A stretch of DNA of 64,000 nucleotides from Paenibacillus sp. P25 (GTDB taxonomy: Bacteria; Bacillota; Bacilli; Paenibacillales; NBRC-103111): assembly GCA_024704175.1 (NCBI GenBank), contig CP085629.1:7066001-7130000 (forward strand), in the 5' to 3' direction. The notes beneath the pieces were generated by a model. The model did not search any database, had not been told where the DNA came from, and saw only the letters and a list, made by a program, of their open reading frames with translations. A program made the translations under genes and the position numbers. Shown here in pieces: positions 9,483 to 18,274 of the stretch (position 1 is its first letter; each line of letters opens with the position of its first letter).

Positions 9483-9599
9483 ACCCTTCCATAATACGCA
9501 ATTTTTTACAGTAAGTTTATCATAAAGGGCTGGGAGTGGATATCCGTTCCATGCTCCTTTTTCAAATAAAAATAAAAAGCCGCCGCTTATGACGCGGGT

Positions 9600-9770
9600 G
9601 GCAGGCGCCTTCGATCCTCATCTTCATCCGCTGAAGCCACGGACCTAGTTCAGGCAGTTCCCTGCATCCGCCTTTGCCCCGGCGGACCATGGCTGGTGAA
9701 GCTGAACTGCCTTGGGGAGAAGAGGAGTAGCCAATTATAGAGACAAAGACAGCCCGGTAGGAGTGTCTTT
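9600..9770. other. Intergenic stretch with nested inverted repeats, no gene
   Basis: The 9483-10148 gap has no credible protein before the leader ORF. AGGCAGTTC (9652-9660) pairs with GAACTGCCT (9702-9710), enclosing a smaller TCCGCC/GGCGGA stem. AAAGACA (9745-9751) pairs with TGTCTTT (9764-9770). This could be a structured RNA, old terminators or a fragment of one. I could not match it to a known riboswitch consensus. Confidence 0.3.
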
Positions 9771-9882
9771 ATTACGCAATGGGTTAGATCAATTCCGGTT
9801 ACCAAAAGTATACAAAATTTCTCTGAAATTTGCCTGAAAGCCGGCTGAAAGTTATCTGAGAGCCGCTTATTCTTCAAACCAT

Positions 9883-9962
9883 CGGCACTACTACAAATAT
9901 TCTACTTTCGGATAATATCAAGTTGTGGGGTGGATATGATATCCTAAAATGGTTTTTAATCC
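9883..9962 (+). promoter_or_regulatory. Candidate shared operator/promoter, copy upstream of the 10149 gene
   Basis: Contains ACTACTAC, then TTCTACTTTCGGATAATATC, then TTTTTAAT, in the same order as the better-conserved copies at 15281 and 18017. A perfect inverted repeat GGATAT-G-ATATCC lies at about 9932-9944. It is the weakest of the four copies but has the same layout and lies upstream of a secreted protein beside the two LuxR-type regulators. Confidence 0.4.
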
Positions 9963-9982
9963 CTAAAGAAAGGAGGATCAGG

Positions 9983-10006
9983 ATGAGACTATTGCCCCCA
10001 TGCTGA
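9983..10006 (+). CDS. Possible 7-codon leader peptide (MRLLPPC)
   Basis: An AAAGGAGG site at 9968-9976 is followed at good spacing by ATG and seven codons ending in TGA. It sits between the candidate operator and the gene at 10149. The ORF crosses a run of five C; one more C would extend it to 22 residues, so its length is uncertain in this error-rich sequence. It could be an attenuating leader or the start of a short peptide gene. Confidence 0.3.
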   Translation: MRLLPPC

Positions 10007-10148
10007 GCGAAACGGTTTCTCGGTCGTACACTAACGATCCCCCGCTTTAAGACGCGATAGATCCGGCAGGCAGGTCTACCATATGCCATGATACGATTTA
10101 TCGCAGCGGAGGCAGGTTGCTGTAGAAAAAAACAAAGGTGGAGAAAAG

Positions 10149-10925
10149 ATGAAGAAGAAACGGATGAAATCGGTTATGCCTATACTTATGGTACTTGCGC
10201 TGGGGATGGCGGCCGTACCTGCGCATGCGGACAATAAAGCCGCTGAAGGTTCGGCGAAATCAAGTCAGCAGCAGGAGATCCGACAACCCGTCGGTCCTTT
10301 CGTTGACGATGATATCGATGACGATGCGCCGGGTGTGCCAAAGAAAGAGAAGAAGAGCAAAGCGGCACCTGAGGCTGCATCCGTGAAGACGGATGCGCCC
10401 GCCATCAATCTGTCTGATCCGAAGGTGGTGTGGCTAAATGATCTGCTGAGGAAGGGCGACCGTAAGGAAGAGAGTCTGAATACGCTGGATGGCGGCTGCG
10501 GTCGCTCCATTGTTAAAGTGAAGCTAGCGAATGTGACTGTACTGGGAGATAATGAGCCGGGTGGCGACGAATGGCGCTTTCGGGTGGATATCGGTGGGGA
10601 GTCTTGGACGTTCCCGCAAGGAACTTCCTACTACTACTTGAACCAATACACAAGTTACCCGCATTCGATTCCGATCGATCAAACGTTATTTGAACGCAGA
10701 ATCGATATTACGACCGGACAGTCGTTAGGTGTTATTTTCGATGTCGAAGCCCGCGAAATCGATACGTTCTTCGATGACGTGAGCCGGGCGACCGGGGCCC
10801 AAGGGATGATCGTGCCGACACAGCAGGTATGGTACAATATTGTCGCAGAAGGCGATACGCGGGTACAATTCGTATTCGAGCTCTCTCGCTGCTGCCTGGG
10901 TAAAATAGGACTAATAGCAGGCTGA
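10149..10925 (+). CDS. Secreted protein of unknown function
   Basis: A 258-residue intact ORF with a clear signal peptide (MKKKRMKS, hydrophobic core, AHA cleavage near residue 27). A low-complexity acidic then Lys/Ala-rich segment follows (FVDDDIDDDAPG and KKEKKSKAAPEAA, residues 45-80). From about residue 90 a globular domain is rich in beta-strand patterns, with Cys at CGRS and a Cys pair near the C-terminus (SRCCLG). I do not recognise a family. AAAGGTGGAG precedes the start. It lies downstream of a candidate shared operator and convergent to the LuxR-type regulator ending at 10978. A strong terminator separates them. It is likely a target of the adjacent regulators, by inference. Confidence 0.7.
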   Translation: MKKKRMKSVMPILMVLALGMAAVPAHADNKAAEGSAKSSQQQEIRQPVGPFVDDDIDDDAPGVPKKEKKSKAAPEAASVKTDAPAINLSDPKVVWLNDLLRKGDRKEESLNTLDGGCGRSIVKVKLANVTVLGDNEPGGDEWRFRVDIGGESWTFPQGTSYYYLNQYTSYPHSIPIDQTLFERRIDITTGQSLGVIFDVEAREIDTFFDDVSRATGAQGMIVPTQQVWYNIVAEGDTRVQFVFELSRCCLGKIGLIAG

Positions 10926-10926
10926 A

Positions 10927-10972
10927 ACAGCGGCGGCGGTCAAAGACTGTTCAGGTCTTATTCCGCCGCTGT
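10927..10972. terminator. Bidirectional intrinsic terminator
   Basis: ACAGCGGCGG (10927-10936) pairs perfectly with CCGCCGCTGT (10963-10972), followed by a short T-rich stretch. It lies between the convergent secreted-protein gene and the LuxR-type regulator. Confidence 0.8.
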
Positions 10973-10977
10973 GTCTT

Positions 10978-13029
10978 TTATGGTTTTTTCATGTTATGTT
11001 TCATGAACAATCCGATCAATTGACTGCGATTTTTCACACCGGTTTTTTCAAAGATGAAGGAAAGGTGCTTTTTAACCGTCGTTTCGCTAATGAAAAGCTT
11101 ACTGCCGATCTCCGCATTCGTACAGCCCTCGACCACCAGATCCGCCACTTGCTGTTCCCGTTGTGTCAGCTTCCATGAAATCCATAGCGGCTCCTGCCGT
11201 TTTTCAGTTATAGCCTTTTCTTTAGCAGGTGTCCATTCCATTCCTGCCTGGCTCAGCAGGCGAGAAAGAAAGTTTTTCATCCCGTCTTCCCGCGTGTCCA
11301 CGATAAAATAGGGGGTCGGGGTTGTTCCATCGTAATGGCAGTGTGTGACTTCCGGCACTTCCTCAAAACCCATGCCGAGGTAGATCCGCCTAATCGTTTC
11401 AACGGGGGAGGGGAGAGATGACGAAAATCCCTCCTGTACACATATACGAATTAATTAATCTAATCTCTTCCGCAATAATCGTGGGATCGGTTATATCCTG
11501 AGTGTCCAGTGAGCGCATAAACCATCCCGCCGGCCGGTCGGGCGTTGTTTCCAGCTTGTTGCGCTCGGAAGGAGCCAAATGGGCAAGAAAAGGGCGGAAG
11601 ACGGGATCTTCCCCTAAGCGGGAGAGGGTACCCGCATGGAGAGGTACGAGCACGGCGATCGCAACCACCTCCCCTTCCTCCGAACGCAGGAGCTGTACAC
11701 TTCGTGAATCCATCTCATGAAAGGCGCGGATGTCCACGTCACGAATCATAAACGTCGATTCCTCTACGGTTAAGTCGATCCGAATCTCCATGCCCGAATC
11801 CGGATCGATTCTTTTGTAAGATGAGCTTTTTCTTGAACGCATTCGGGCTTCCACATAGGCCTGGGCATCCGCCAAGGTGGAATCGGTCAGCGGCTCCCAA
11901 TAATACTTTTCGTTAATGGCCATGTGTTTTAACGCTCGGAGAGAATAGTCCTCCACATAATGAAAGAGCTCCGTTACTTCCAAGGAAATGTTGGTTTTCC
12001 GCGATTTTTCGAGGATGGCATTGGCGTAGTAAAAGGCGCACCGCTCAATGAAATGACGGTATTGATTGGGTGACCGTTCTTTCAAAAGGCGGCCTATCGC
12101 TTCCCGCATCAAATCATGAATCTTCCAGCCTCTTTCGGACTGCTGAACAAAGGATAAGCGAGTCAAGCTCTCGAAAAGATCGGTGGCCACCTCATCTTCC
12201 AATAGGTAAGTGAGCATTTCCTGGTTGAATTGCCGCAGCACGGACGCAGCTTCCACCAATTTCCGCAAGGTCTCGGAAGGGACTTCTTTCAGCCATAAAG
12301 CAGCGATATCGTGAAACCAGTTCATCCCGGTTTCCCGGACGGATGGGCCGGAGGCCGATTGCGTGGCGGCCATTAAGGACAGGGCAAGCGGATGGCCTTT
12401 GGACTGGAACCACATCTTCTCCATTTGCTCCACCTGGCTAAATCCGCAGCGTTGTAAATAATCGAAGGAGTCTTCGCGATTCAAGTGTTGTATGGGGAGG
12501 GGCAGGATTCTTTCTCTCCATGAAGGGGAAAGGAGCCATGTCCCTTTCAAGGGATGGCGTCCGGCAATCAGGATGAGCACCTTGTCCGGGAGCCATTTCA
12601 ACAAATGTTCCCGCATGACCAAGTTTCGAGTCCTGTCCATTCTTCAAATGTATCAAAGGCGAGGATCACTTTCCGATGTTCGCAAAGCTCATGGATGGCG
12701 GTTACGGTTGCTTCGAGAAGGGTCTGCGGATCACTCTCCATGGCGGCGCCTTGGACCTGTTTATAAAGCGCTGTGCACAAATCGTGTGCTGTATGGTTGA
12801 AGTCCCCGCTGTCCAGCGAGAGGAAACAAGCACCCTTCTGCTTGGCAATGAGGCGAAATACCTGCAGCAGGGTACTTTTGCCGACGCCCCCGGTACCGTA
12901 AAGATTCCATATGTTTTTACCGTGAGCCGTCCCGTCATCCAAATAATGTGAAAATAAAGAAATTTCGCGGAGACGGCCCACGATATATTGATACTCCCGA
13001 ACCTCGAAAGCGTTGATCCTGTTGAACAA
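10978..13029 (-). CDS. Large NTPase-LuxR transcriptional regulator, paralogue 1 (two frameshifts)
   Basis: A protein of about 683 residues. The N-terminus holds a STAND-type P-loop NTPase: Walker [13 protein letters not shown] near residue 45 and Walker [11 protein letters not shown] near residue 125. Helical winged regions follow (WLKEVP, HDLMREAI). A central domain comes next, with GNAT-like features only by impression. The C-terminal LuxR helix-turn-helix is LTQREQQVADLVVEGCTNAE (plus [10 protein letters not shown]). The start is TTG 13029 with GGGGAG. The frame breaks near 12630 and near 11390, the latter in a run of five C; four C restores the protein. It is divergently transcribed from a paralogue at 13213, an unusual arrangement. 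Likely an ATP-dependent activator responding to an unknown ligand or protein. Confidence 0.8.
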
Positions 13030-13061
13030 TTTTCTCCCCTCTGATAAGGAATACCGAGATC

Positions 13062-13106
13062 TATACTACTTTAGTATACCATCGCATACCACTTCCGTGT
13101 AGTTAC
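13062..13106. promoter_or_regulatory. Candidate shared operator between divergent regulators
   Basis: The 180-bp intergenic region holds TACTACTTTAGTATACC followed by ACCACTTCCGTGTAGTTACG, a rearranged form of the motif seen at 15281 and 18017 (TACTAC, TTTA, ACTTCCG, GT). Its position suits autoregulation of one or both divergent LuxR-type genes. Confidence 0.4.
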
Positions 13107-13212
13107 GCCGTGCGGCGAATTATGCTATCTTATGCAAAGTAAACGGGACTCGAGCAGTTGCCGAAGCACCGGTCCGTATGAAATCAAGAGTTCAAGAGGG
13201 GTGCTGTTTTCC

Positions 13213-15250
13213 ATGCCCGATGAAAGAATAGGCGGCAGAGATTGATCAGGTAGAACGGCAATATTTGGTTGGACGCGAGAAGGAAATCGAACTTTTCCAT
13301 GGACGGCTCGCTATTCCTTCCCAAAAGGGAGGCATTCTCAATCTATATGGTACGGGCGGTGTCGGTAAAAGCTATTTATTGGATGAATACCGCAGGCTTT
13401 CCGCTAGTTATAATGCGAAGTTCTTGCTTCTGGACAGCCGTGACTTTGCTCACCATCCGTTGGATTTGTGTTTGCATCTGCTGAGAGTACTCCGGTCTTC
13501 CGTGCAGAAAAGGGATGTTTCCTCTGATCCGGGCCAAGCGGTCGAGCTCTGCTTAAACGCCATCAAGGAGCGGTCCAAGGATGGAAGGGTGATTCTGGCC
13601 TTCGATACGTTCGAGGAGATGGGCGATATGGAGTATTGGCTGCGCGAGGAATTTCTCCCGAATCTCCCGCCTGAAACGCTCATTATCATTTCCGGCAGAT
13701 ACCCGCTGCAAGGCTTATGGGCTTCTTCGCCGGCTTGGCGTCAAATGATTTTCCGCGTGCCCCTTTCCGACCTCAACTATCTTTCCGTCAAAGCCTATTT
13801 AGAGCAAATGGGAATTCGGCAAGAAGAAAAGACGCAGCTGATCTGGAACAAAACCAAGGGTCATCCGCTAACCTTATCCTTGCTGGTTTCAACCACGCTG
13901 GCACACGATTTTCAAAAAATTTCGATTTCGAACAGCGACGATGTGTTTGCGCAAGTCGTCCATGCATGGCTTAAGGAGGTACCGGACGACAGGCTCGCGA
14001 GAGTTGGTTGAAGCGGCGGCCGTGCTCCGTCATTTCAACCAGGAATTGCTGGCTTATGTGTTAGAGAAGCCTGTTCCGACCGAACTGTTCTTGAAACTGG
14101 TCGGGCTCTCCTTCGTTCGCCGAGTCGATCGGGGCTGGTCGCTGCATGATTTGATGCGGGACGCCGTTTGCTTCGAGCTTCGCCATCGAACGCCCGAGTA
14201 CTATGAGCGGCTTCGCAAACGCTGTATCTTGTATTTTTACGACAAAATCAAGGAATCGGCCAAAAGGAAGTCCGTCACTTGGGAATGCGAAGAATGGATC
14301 TACTACGCCGGGGATCAGTGGATTCGGGGATTCTTCTACCAAAGATCGGCATCCTACTCTTGGGAACCGCTAAATGCCGACAATTGGGAGGAAGCGGAAA
14401 GATATATCCGGAACCGGCGATTGCAGGCAAAAGATACGAAAATCACTTACAGCGACCCCAACTCGAATGAACGCTACCACTATGTCATTTCAGCCGAAGA
14501 GAACCTCTACACGTTAAAACATATCGATCTTCCTGAATTGTATGAGCTTGACCCGAATATCGTAAAGCTGATCCGTGACTCGCAAGGAACACTTGTCGGG
14601 CTATCGGCCATCATTCCCATTAACATCCATACACTCGGCTATCTGCAGTCCAAGCCGTTATCTTCCACCTTCTTCTCCAATCTCCCGGAAGTAAGGCTCA
14701 AAGAGCTTAGAGTACCGAAGGATTCGAGGGCGGGGTACTTTGTCAAAACAATCGATATCGCGGATTTCGGCGATTTGACCATGCGGGAAGCGGCGGGGAT
14801 CACCTTTATCAACCATATGCTTTCCCCGGGATTTGTATTGCGGCTCCACCGGCCAACCCTATGTTCGAAGACATCCACCTTCGACTCGGCTGCGAAATCG
14901 CTAAGGAAGGCATTCATTACGATTATGACGGGAATACGCCTACGCCGCTTTATATCATCGATACAAGAGGAAATAAGCTGCAGAAATTTCTGGATAAAAT
15001 GCTCGCCTCGGTAGGCTTTGCACAAGAAGAAGCGGATGAAGACGAGGGACTCGCCAGTCTCTCTGAACGGGAAAAGGAAGTCGTAGAGCTTCTCGTCAAA
15101 GGGTATACCAATCTGGAGATTGCCGGGAGTCTATACCTCAGCGAAACGACGGTAAAAAAGCATTTGACCAATATTTTCCGCAAGCTGGATGTAAGCAGCA
15201 GGACGCAATTGATCAACAAATACATGAAGAAAGGCCAAATGATCGGATAA
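13213..15250 (+). CDS. Large NTPase-LuxR transcriptional regulator, paralogue 2 (three frameshifts)
   Basis: A paralogue of the divergent regulator, about 680 residues. It shows Walker [13 protein letters not shown], Walker [31 protein letters not shown] and a C-terminal LuxR domain ([30 protein letters not shown]). The [16 protein letters not shown] segment just before the HTH is shared with the paralogue. The best-supported start is ATG 13213, but it is in another frame than the conserved part, which opens near 13230, so an early frameshift or a different start is possible. Further breaks are near 14000 and 14850. The last lies at almost the same domain boundary as in the paralogue. Transcription continues toward the motif at 15281 and the operon at 15409. 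Confidence 0.78.
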
Positions 15251-15280
15251 GCGTCTTGTAAGTACACCCCAATATATACC

Positions 15281-15353
15281 TGGCTACTACCGTAATACTA
15301 CTTCCGAGTCATATTGCGCGGGTCAAACTCTGTGGTATTTTTAATACGTTCAA
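15281..15353 (+). promoter_or_regulatory. Candidate shared operator/promoter, copy upstream of the 15409 operon
   Basis: Reads GGCTACTAC, TAATACTACTTCCG, TTGCG, then TTTTTAAT, CGTTCA and ACGCGTC in order. The same blocks at nearly identical spacing recur at 18017-18100. The block conservation over about 75 bp suggests a regulator site plus promoter. It lies 55 bp before the GTG at 15409. Confidence 0.6.
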
Positions 15354-15408
15354 AGAAGACGCGTCTTGGAACATCGCGATGTAAGTACTTTGTTTGGAGG
15401 GTGTACTA

Positions 15409-15858
15409 GTGAAATGGCTTGTTTTGATCCACGTCATGTCGTCCATTATAGGCGTCGGCCCGACTTTTTCGGACATATTTTGCTTCGGAAGCGGCGGCTG
15501 GGTCGGGGAGCTTCGCAAATCGCTCGAGTTATTTCAAGTGTTGAATTTTTTTCCTAAAATCGGCGGGACGATCGCCGTTCTGTCCGGTCTCCTGCTGGTT
15601 TGGCTGGGGGGATGGAAATTCGTTACTTTCTGGATTATCGCTTCCTTGATTCTTTATGTCGCTATTCAGGTGGTGGCGGTCGGCCTGCTGGGGCCTGTGG
15701 CCGCCAAGCTTTATCAGGGGCTTAGCGACCAGAAGCTGAATAACGAACAAGAGCTTCCGAAGGAATCGAGCTTGTTATTGGCCAAGGCCGATCGATTGTA
15801 TTATACCGCATCGGCGATGGGAGTCCTGTTGTTCATTTTGATGATCATGAAGCCTTAG
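15409..15858 (+). CDS. DUF2269-like integral membrane protein
   Basis: A protein of 149 residues from GTG 15409, which has GGAGGG at good spacing; an in-frame ATG at 15394 has none. It has four hydrophobic helices. VLIHVMSSIIGVGPTFSDIF matches the conserved N-terminus of the DUF2269 predicted membrane family (HVxSxxIGVGPTF). The remainder is a helix-loop pattern ending in a helix near FILMIMKP. Function is unknown. It heads a tight operon with the secreted stalk-domain protein (16-bp gap) and is preceded by the shared operator-like motif, so regulation by the adjacent LuxR-type pair is plausible. Confidence 0.8.
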   Translation: MKWLVLIHVMSSIIGVGPTFSDIFCFGSGGWVGELRKSLELFQVLNFFPKIGGTIAVLSGLLLVWLGGWKFVTFWIIASLILYVAIQVVAVGLLGPVAAKLYQGLSDQKLNNEQELPKESSLLLAKADRLYYTASAMGVLLFILMIMKP

Positions 15859-15873
15859 AAGAGGAGATGCAGT

Positions 15874-16587
15874 ATGAAAAGAAAATTAATGGTGTTGGCT
15901 TTATTCGGAATGCTTTTTGCAGGAACAAGCGCGCATGCGCATGATGGCGTTCATCTGAATCTTAACGGTAACGACGTAAAAGACCCATCCGCACGTATGG
16001 CGACCGATGGAACCGTCTATGTCAACGTAAAAACGTTCGCCGATTATTACGGCGCAAAGATTGACTGGGATGCTCCATCCAAAGTATTAAAAGTGAACGG
16101 TACGCCGGTGTCCAGCACCTATGGCGAAGCGGATCCGAAACAAGGCACCGCTTCGATCCGGGCTCTGACGAGCGCCCTGGGCGGCAATCACTCGAGCATC
16201 GGCTGGGATGCCGGTACGAAGACCGTGAACGTAACGATTATGCCGGAGGGTACGGTACAGCTGACACCCGACGTTCCGCAGATGGGCGAACATTGGGCGA
16301 AGCCGGGCGATATGCCGATCGGACCGATCTACGGCGTGCATAACGGCAAGCTGGTCTTTATCGAGCTGATGCTGGCCAAGGATTTGCAGAAGACCGTCCA
16401 TGATATTCCCGGCACCACCGTACCGGTTCCGGCCCGTTTCGATCATGAAGATATCGATTGGAATCCGGAAGGGCACCCGGGCTTCGAAGCACCGCACTAC
16501 GACGTGCACTTCTACTACATTTCCCGGGAAGAACAGAATAAAATTATGCCTTCAGAAATGTCTGCGGCCGAGCAGTCTCATCATTGA
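15874..16587 (+). CDS. Secreted stalk-domain protein with His-rich C-terminus
   Basis: A 237-residue intact protein. It has a signal peptide (MKRKLMVLALFGMLFAG, cleavage near AHA-HD). A copper amine oxidase N-like stalk domain follows, residues 25-125 (GTVYVNVKTFADYYGAKIDW). A second domain has many His and acidic residues: HWAKPGDMPIGPIYGVHNGK, RFDHEDIDWNPEGHPGFE and HYDVHFYYI. The His pattern suggests metal binding, but no catalytic assignment is made. GAGGAG precedes the start. The stop overlaps a possible start of the SDR gene. Likely extracellular, part of the 15409-17898 operon. Confidence 0.78.
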   Translation: MKRKLMVLALFGMLFAGTSAHAHDGVHLNLNGNDVKDPSARMATDGTVYVNVKTFADYYGAKIDWDAPSKVLKVNGTPVSSTYGEADPKQGTASIRALTSALGGNHSSIGWDAGTKTVNVTIMPEGTVQLTPDVPQMGEHWAKPGDMPIGPIYGVHNGKLVFIELMLAKDLQKTVHDIPGTTVPVPARFDHEDIDWNPEGHPGFEAPHYDVHFYYISREEQNKIMPSEMSAAEQSHH

Positions 16588-16619
16588 TGGTTCAAGCGAA
16601 TTTATGCGAATGGAGTGTT

Positions 16620-17375
16620 TTGAATGATGAACTTAAAAGGCGCGTAGCTTTAGTTACGGGCGGATCCAGAGGAATAGGGGCGGCAACAGCTCTAGCACTA
16701 GGTAAACAGGGGGCCAAAGTGGCTGTCAATTATGTAGAGCAGGAAGCCGCGGCGCAGGATGTCGTACGTCAAATTAAGGAACAAGGCGGTGAAGCCGTCG
16801 CTGTCGGAGCGGATGTTCGTGATGCAGAGCAGGTAAAGGAAATGGTATTACATGTGAAACAGAGGCTGGGGGCGGTGGACATTATGGTGAGTAATGCCAA
16901 TATGGCCTTCGCGATGAAGCCCATTCTTCAGATGGACTGGACAGATCTCTCGCAAAAGCTGAACGATGAGATGAAAGCCGCATTCCATCTGACACAAGCC
17001 GTCGCCCCTGATATGCTGGAACGCCAATATGGACGGATGATCTATATTTCGAGTTCCTCGGCCGATCTTCCCACTCCTTATCTGGCGGCGCACGGAGTGG
17101 CGAAAGGCGGATTAAATTCTTTCGTCAAATATATCGCGCAGGAGCTCGGTCCTCACGGCATAACCGCAAATTCAGTTTCGCCCGGTCTTGTGCAAACGGA
17201 CGCTTCCCGTTATACGCCTGAGGCGGTCAAGGAACAAATTGCGATGGCGACCCCGCTGCAGAGAGTAGCGGTTCCGGGTGATATTTCAGCAGCGATTGTC
17301 TTTCTGGCAAGCGAAGAAAGCCGATTCGTAACAGGAACCTGCACCCATGTAAACGGTGGTATTTTGATGCAATAA
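16620..17375 (+). CDS. Short-chain dehydrogenase/reductase with Tyr-to-His change
   Basis: About 250 residues. The NAD(P) motif is TGGSRGIG, with the NNAG-equivalent VSNANMAF and catalytic Ser in YISSSSADL. At the usual YxxxK site the sequence reads HGVAK, so the catalytic Tyr position is His while Lys is kept. The rest, with NSVSPGLVQTD and the C-terminal VTGTCTHVNGG, is typical of FabG-like enzymes. TTG 16620 has a GGAG site; the frame is open upstream to ATG 16587, overlapping the previous stop, and either could be used. Whether the protein is active as an oxidoreductase is open. It belongs to the operon starting at 15409. Confidence 0.85.
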   Translation: MNDELKRRVALVTGGSRGIGAATALALGKQGAKVAVNYVEQEAAAQDVVRQIKEQGGEAVAVGADVRDAEQVKEMVLHVKQRLGAVDIMVSNANMAFAMKPILQMDWTDLSQKLNDEMKAAFHLTQAVAPDMLERQYGRMIYISSSSADLPTPYLAAHGVAKGGLNSFVKYIAQELGPHGITANSVSPGLVQTDASRYTPEAVKEQIAMATPLQRVAVPGDISAAIVFLASEESRFVTGTCTHVNGGILMQ

Positions 17376-17384
17376 GGGAGGTGA

Positions 17385-17645
17385 ATGAGTTTGTTATTAA
17401 AAAAATGGCTGATCTCGACCGGTGCGGCTGTCCTGTTGGCTGCAACCCTTGTGTATGCGAGTGAGGGCGGAGCAGGGCAAAGCAGCTCCTCTGATGCGGC
17501 AGGCGTGGCATTATCCGTTACGTTAACCGAGGGCGGATCGCATACCGATCCCCCGATGTCGATGGGTAACCCGTGCATGTTAAGCCGGTTACCGGATAAA
17601 CCGATGGAATTTCTTGAGAAATTGGAATGTAATGTTGAACGATAA
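17385..17645 (+). CDS. Small secreted protein
   Basis: An 86-residue ORF with a GGGAGGTGA site. The N-terminal signal sequence has a Lys pair and a hydrophobic core (WLISTGAAVLLAATLV). The mature part is short, Ser/Gly-rich and contains two Cys (NPCMLS and LECNVER). No family recognised. It lies 10 bp after the SDR stop and before another small secreted peptide, so it is probably in the same operon. The two Cys could form a disulphide outside the cell. Confidence 0.6.
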   Translation: MSLLLKKWLISTGAAVLLAATLVYASEGGAGQSSSSDAAGVALSVTLTEGGSHTDPPMSMGNPCMLSRLPDKPMEFLEKLECNVER

Positions 17646-17665
17646 CTATGAGGAGAGTGTTTTAT

Positions 17666-17898
17666 ATGAAAATAGGTAAAATCGCTTTGTCGACTCTGCT
17701 GGGTACATGCTTGACTCTTGGGGCCGTCGTTTCTACGATTTCCGCTAAGGTGGAAGCGAAACCCGAGCTGGCGACCAAGGTGGAAGCGAAACCTGAGCTG
17801 GCGCCAAAGTGGAAGCAAAGCCCGAGCTGACAGCCAAGGTGGAAGCGAAACCCGAGCTGGCGACCAAGGTGGAAGCGAAACCTGAGGCTTATCTTTAA
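17666..17898 (+). CDS. Small secreted peptide with KVEAKPELAT repeats (one frameshift)
   Basis: A signal peptide (MKIGKIALSTLLGTCLTLGA, cleavage near ISA-KV) is followed by five tandem 10-residue repeats of the type KVEAKPELAT, the last ending AYL. Total about 77 residues. Repeat 2 is 29 bp instead of 30 (GCGCC for GCGCCC), which shifts the frame; restoring one C opens the whole reading frame to TAA 17896. GAGGAGA precedes ATG 17666. The mature peptide would be highly charged and repetitive, perhaps wall-associated or a pro-peptide. A terminator follows at 17948. Confidence 0.6.
17747..17898 (+). repeat. Five tandem 30-bp repeats
   Basis: Units start at 17747, 17777, 17806, 17836 and 17866. 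Units 1 and 4 are identical. Unit 2 lacks one base. They encode KVEAKPELAT in the small secreted peptide. Confidence 0.85.
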
Positions 17899-17947
17899 GT
17901 CCGCCTCTGAAAGTACCGGCATGCATTAGTTGGACATATTGCGAAAC

Positions 17948-17979
17948 AGAGCAGCCTTCACAAGGCTGTTCTATTTTTT
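17948..17979 (+). terminator. Intrinsic terminator of the 15409-17898 operon
   Basis: AGAGCAGCCTT (17948-17958) pairs with AAGGCTGTTCT (17962-17972) through one G-T wobble and a 3-nt loop, followed by ATTTTTT. Confidence 0.85.
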
Positions 17980-18016
17980 AAGGGCGTGAACCGCAATAGA
18001 TTTGAATCGAATACCC

Positions 18017-18100
18017 GGCTACTACTTTAATACTACTTCCGGGTAATGTTGCGTTATCCATCCGTATGATACTTTTAATGCGTTCATGAGAAACGCGTCA
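18017..18100 (+). promoter_or_regulatory. Candidate shared operator/promoter, copy upstream of the small-peptide genes
   Basis: GGCTACTAC, TAATACTACTTCCG, TTGCG, then CTTTTAATGCGTTCA and AACGCGTC. It is the best match to the copy at 15281, same block order and within 1 bp in spacing. The rest of the 17899-18274 gap holds the terminator at 17948 and no further gene. Confidence 0.6.
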
Positions 18101-18274
18101 GCGATTGGAATCCGGAAGGGGCAGGAGGTCGGTCATTATACCCTTTCGGGGAAATACGTAATATAACCGATACTGTAAATTGCATCCACCCTTTACGATA
18201 CTAACAGAACACTCTAGGCTACTCTTTAACAGTGTGACCGTTCAGTAATGAATATAAATAGAGGGAGGTAGTAC

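Noticed and set aside
9721-9780. T-box leader because of GAAGAGGAGTAG and AGAGAC
   Set aside because: No antiterminator GGTGGNACCGCG follows and no aminoacyl-tRNA or amino-acid gene is downstream.
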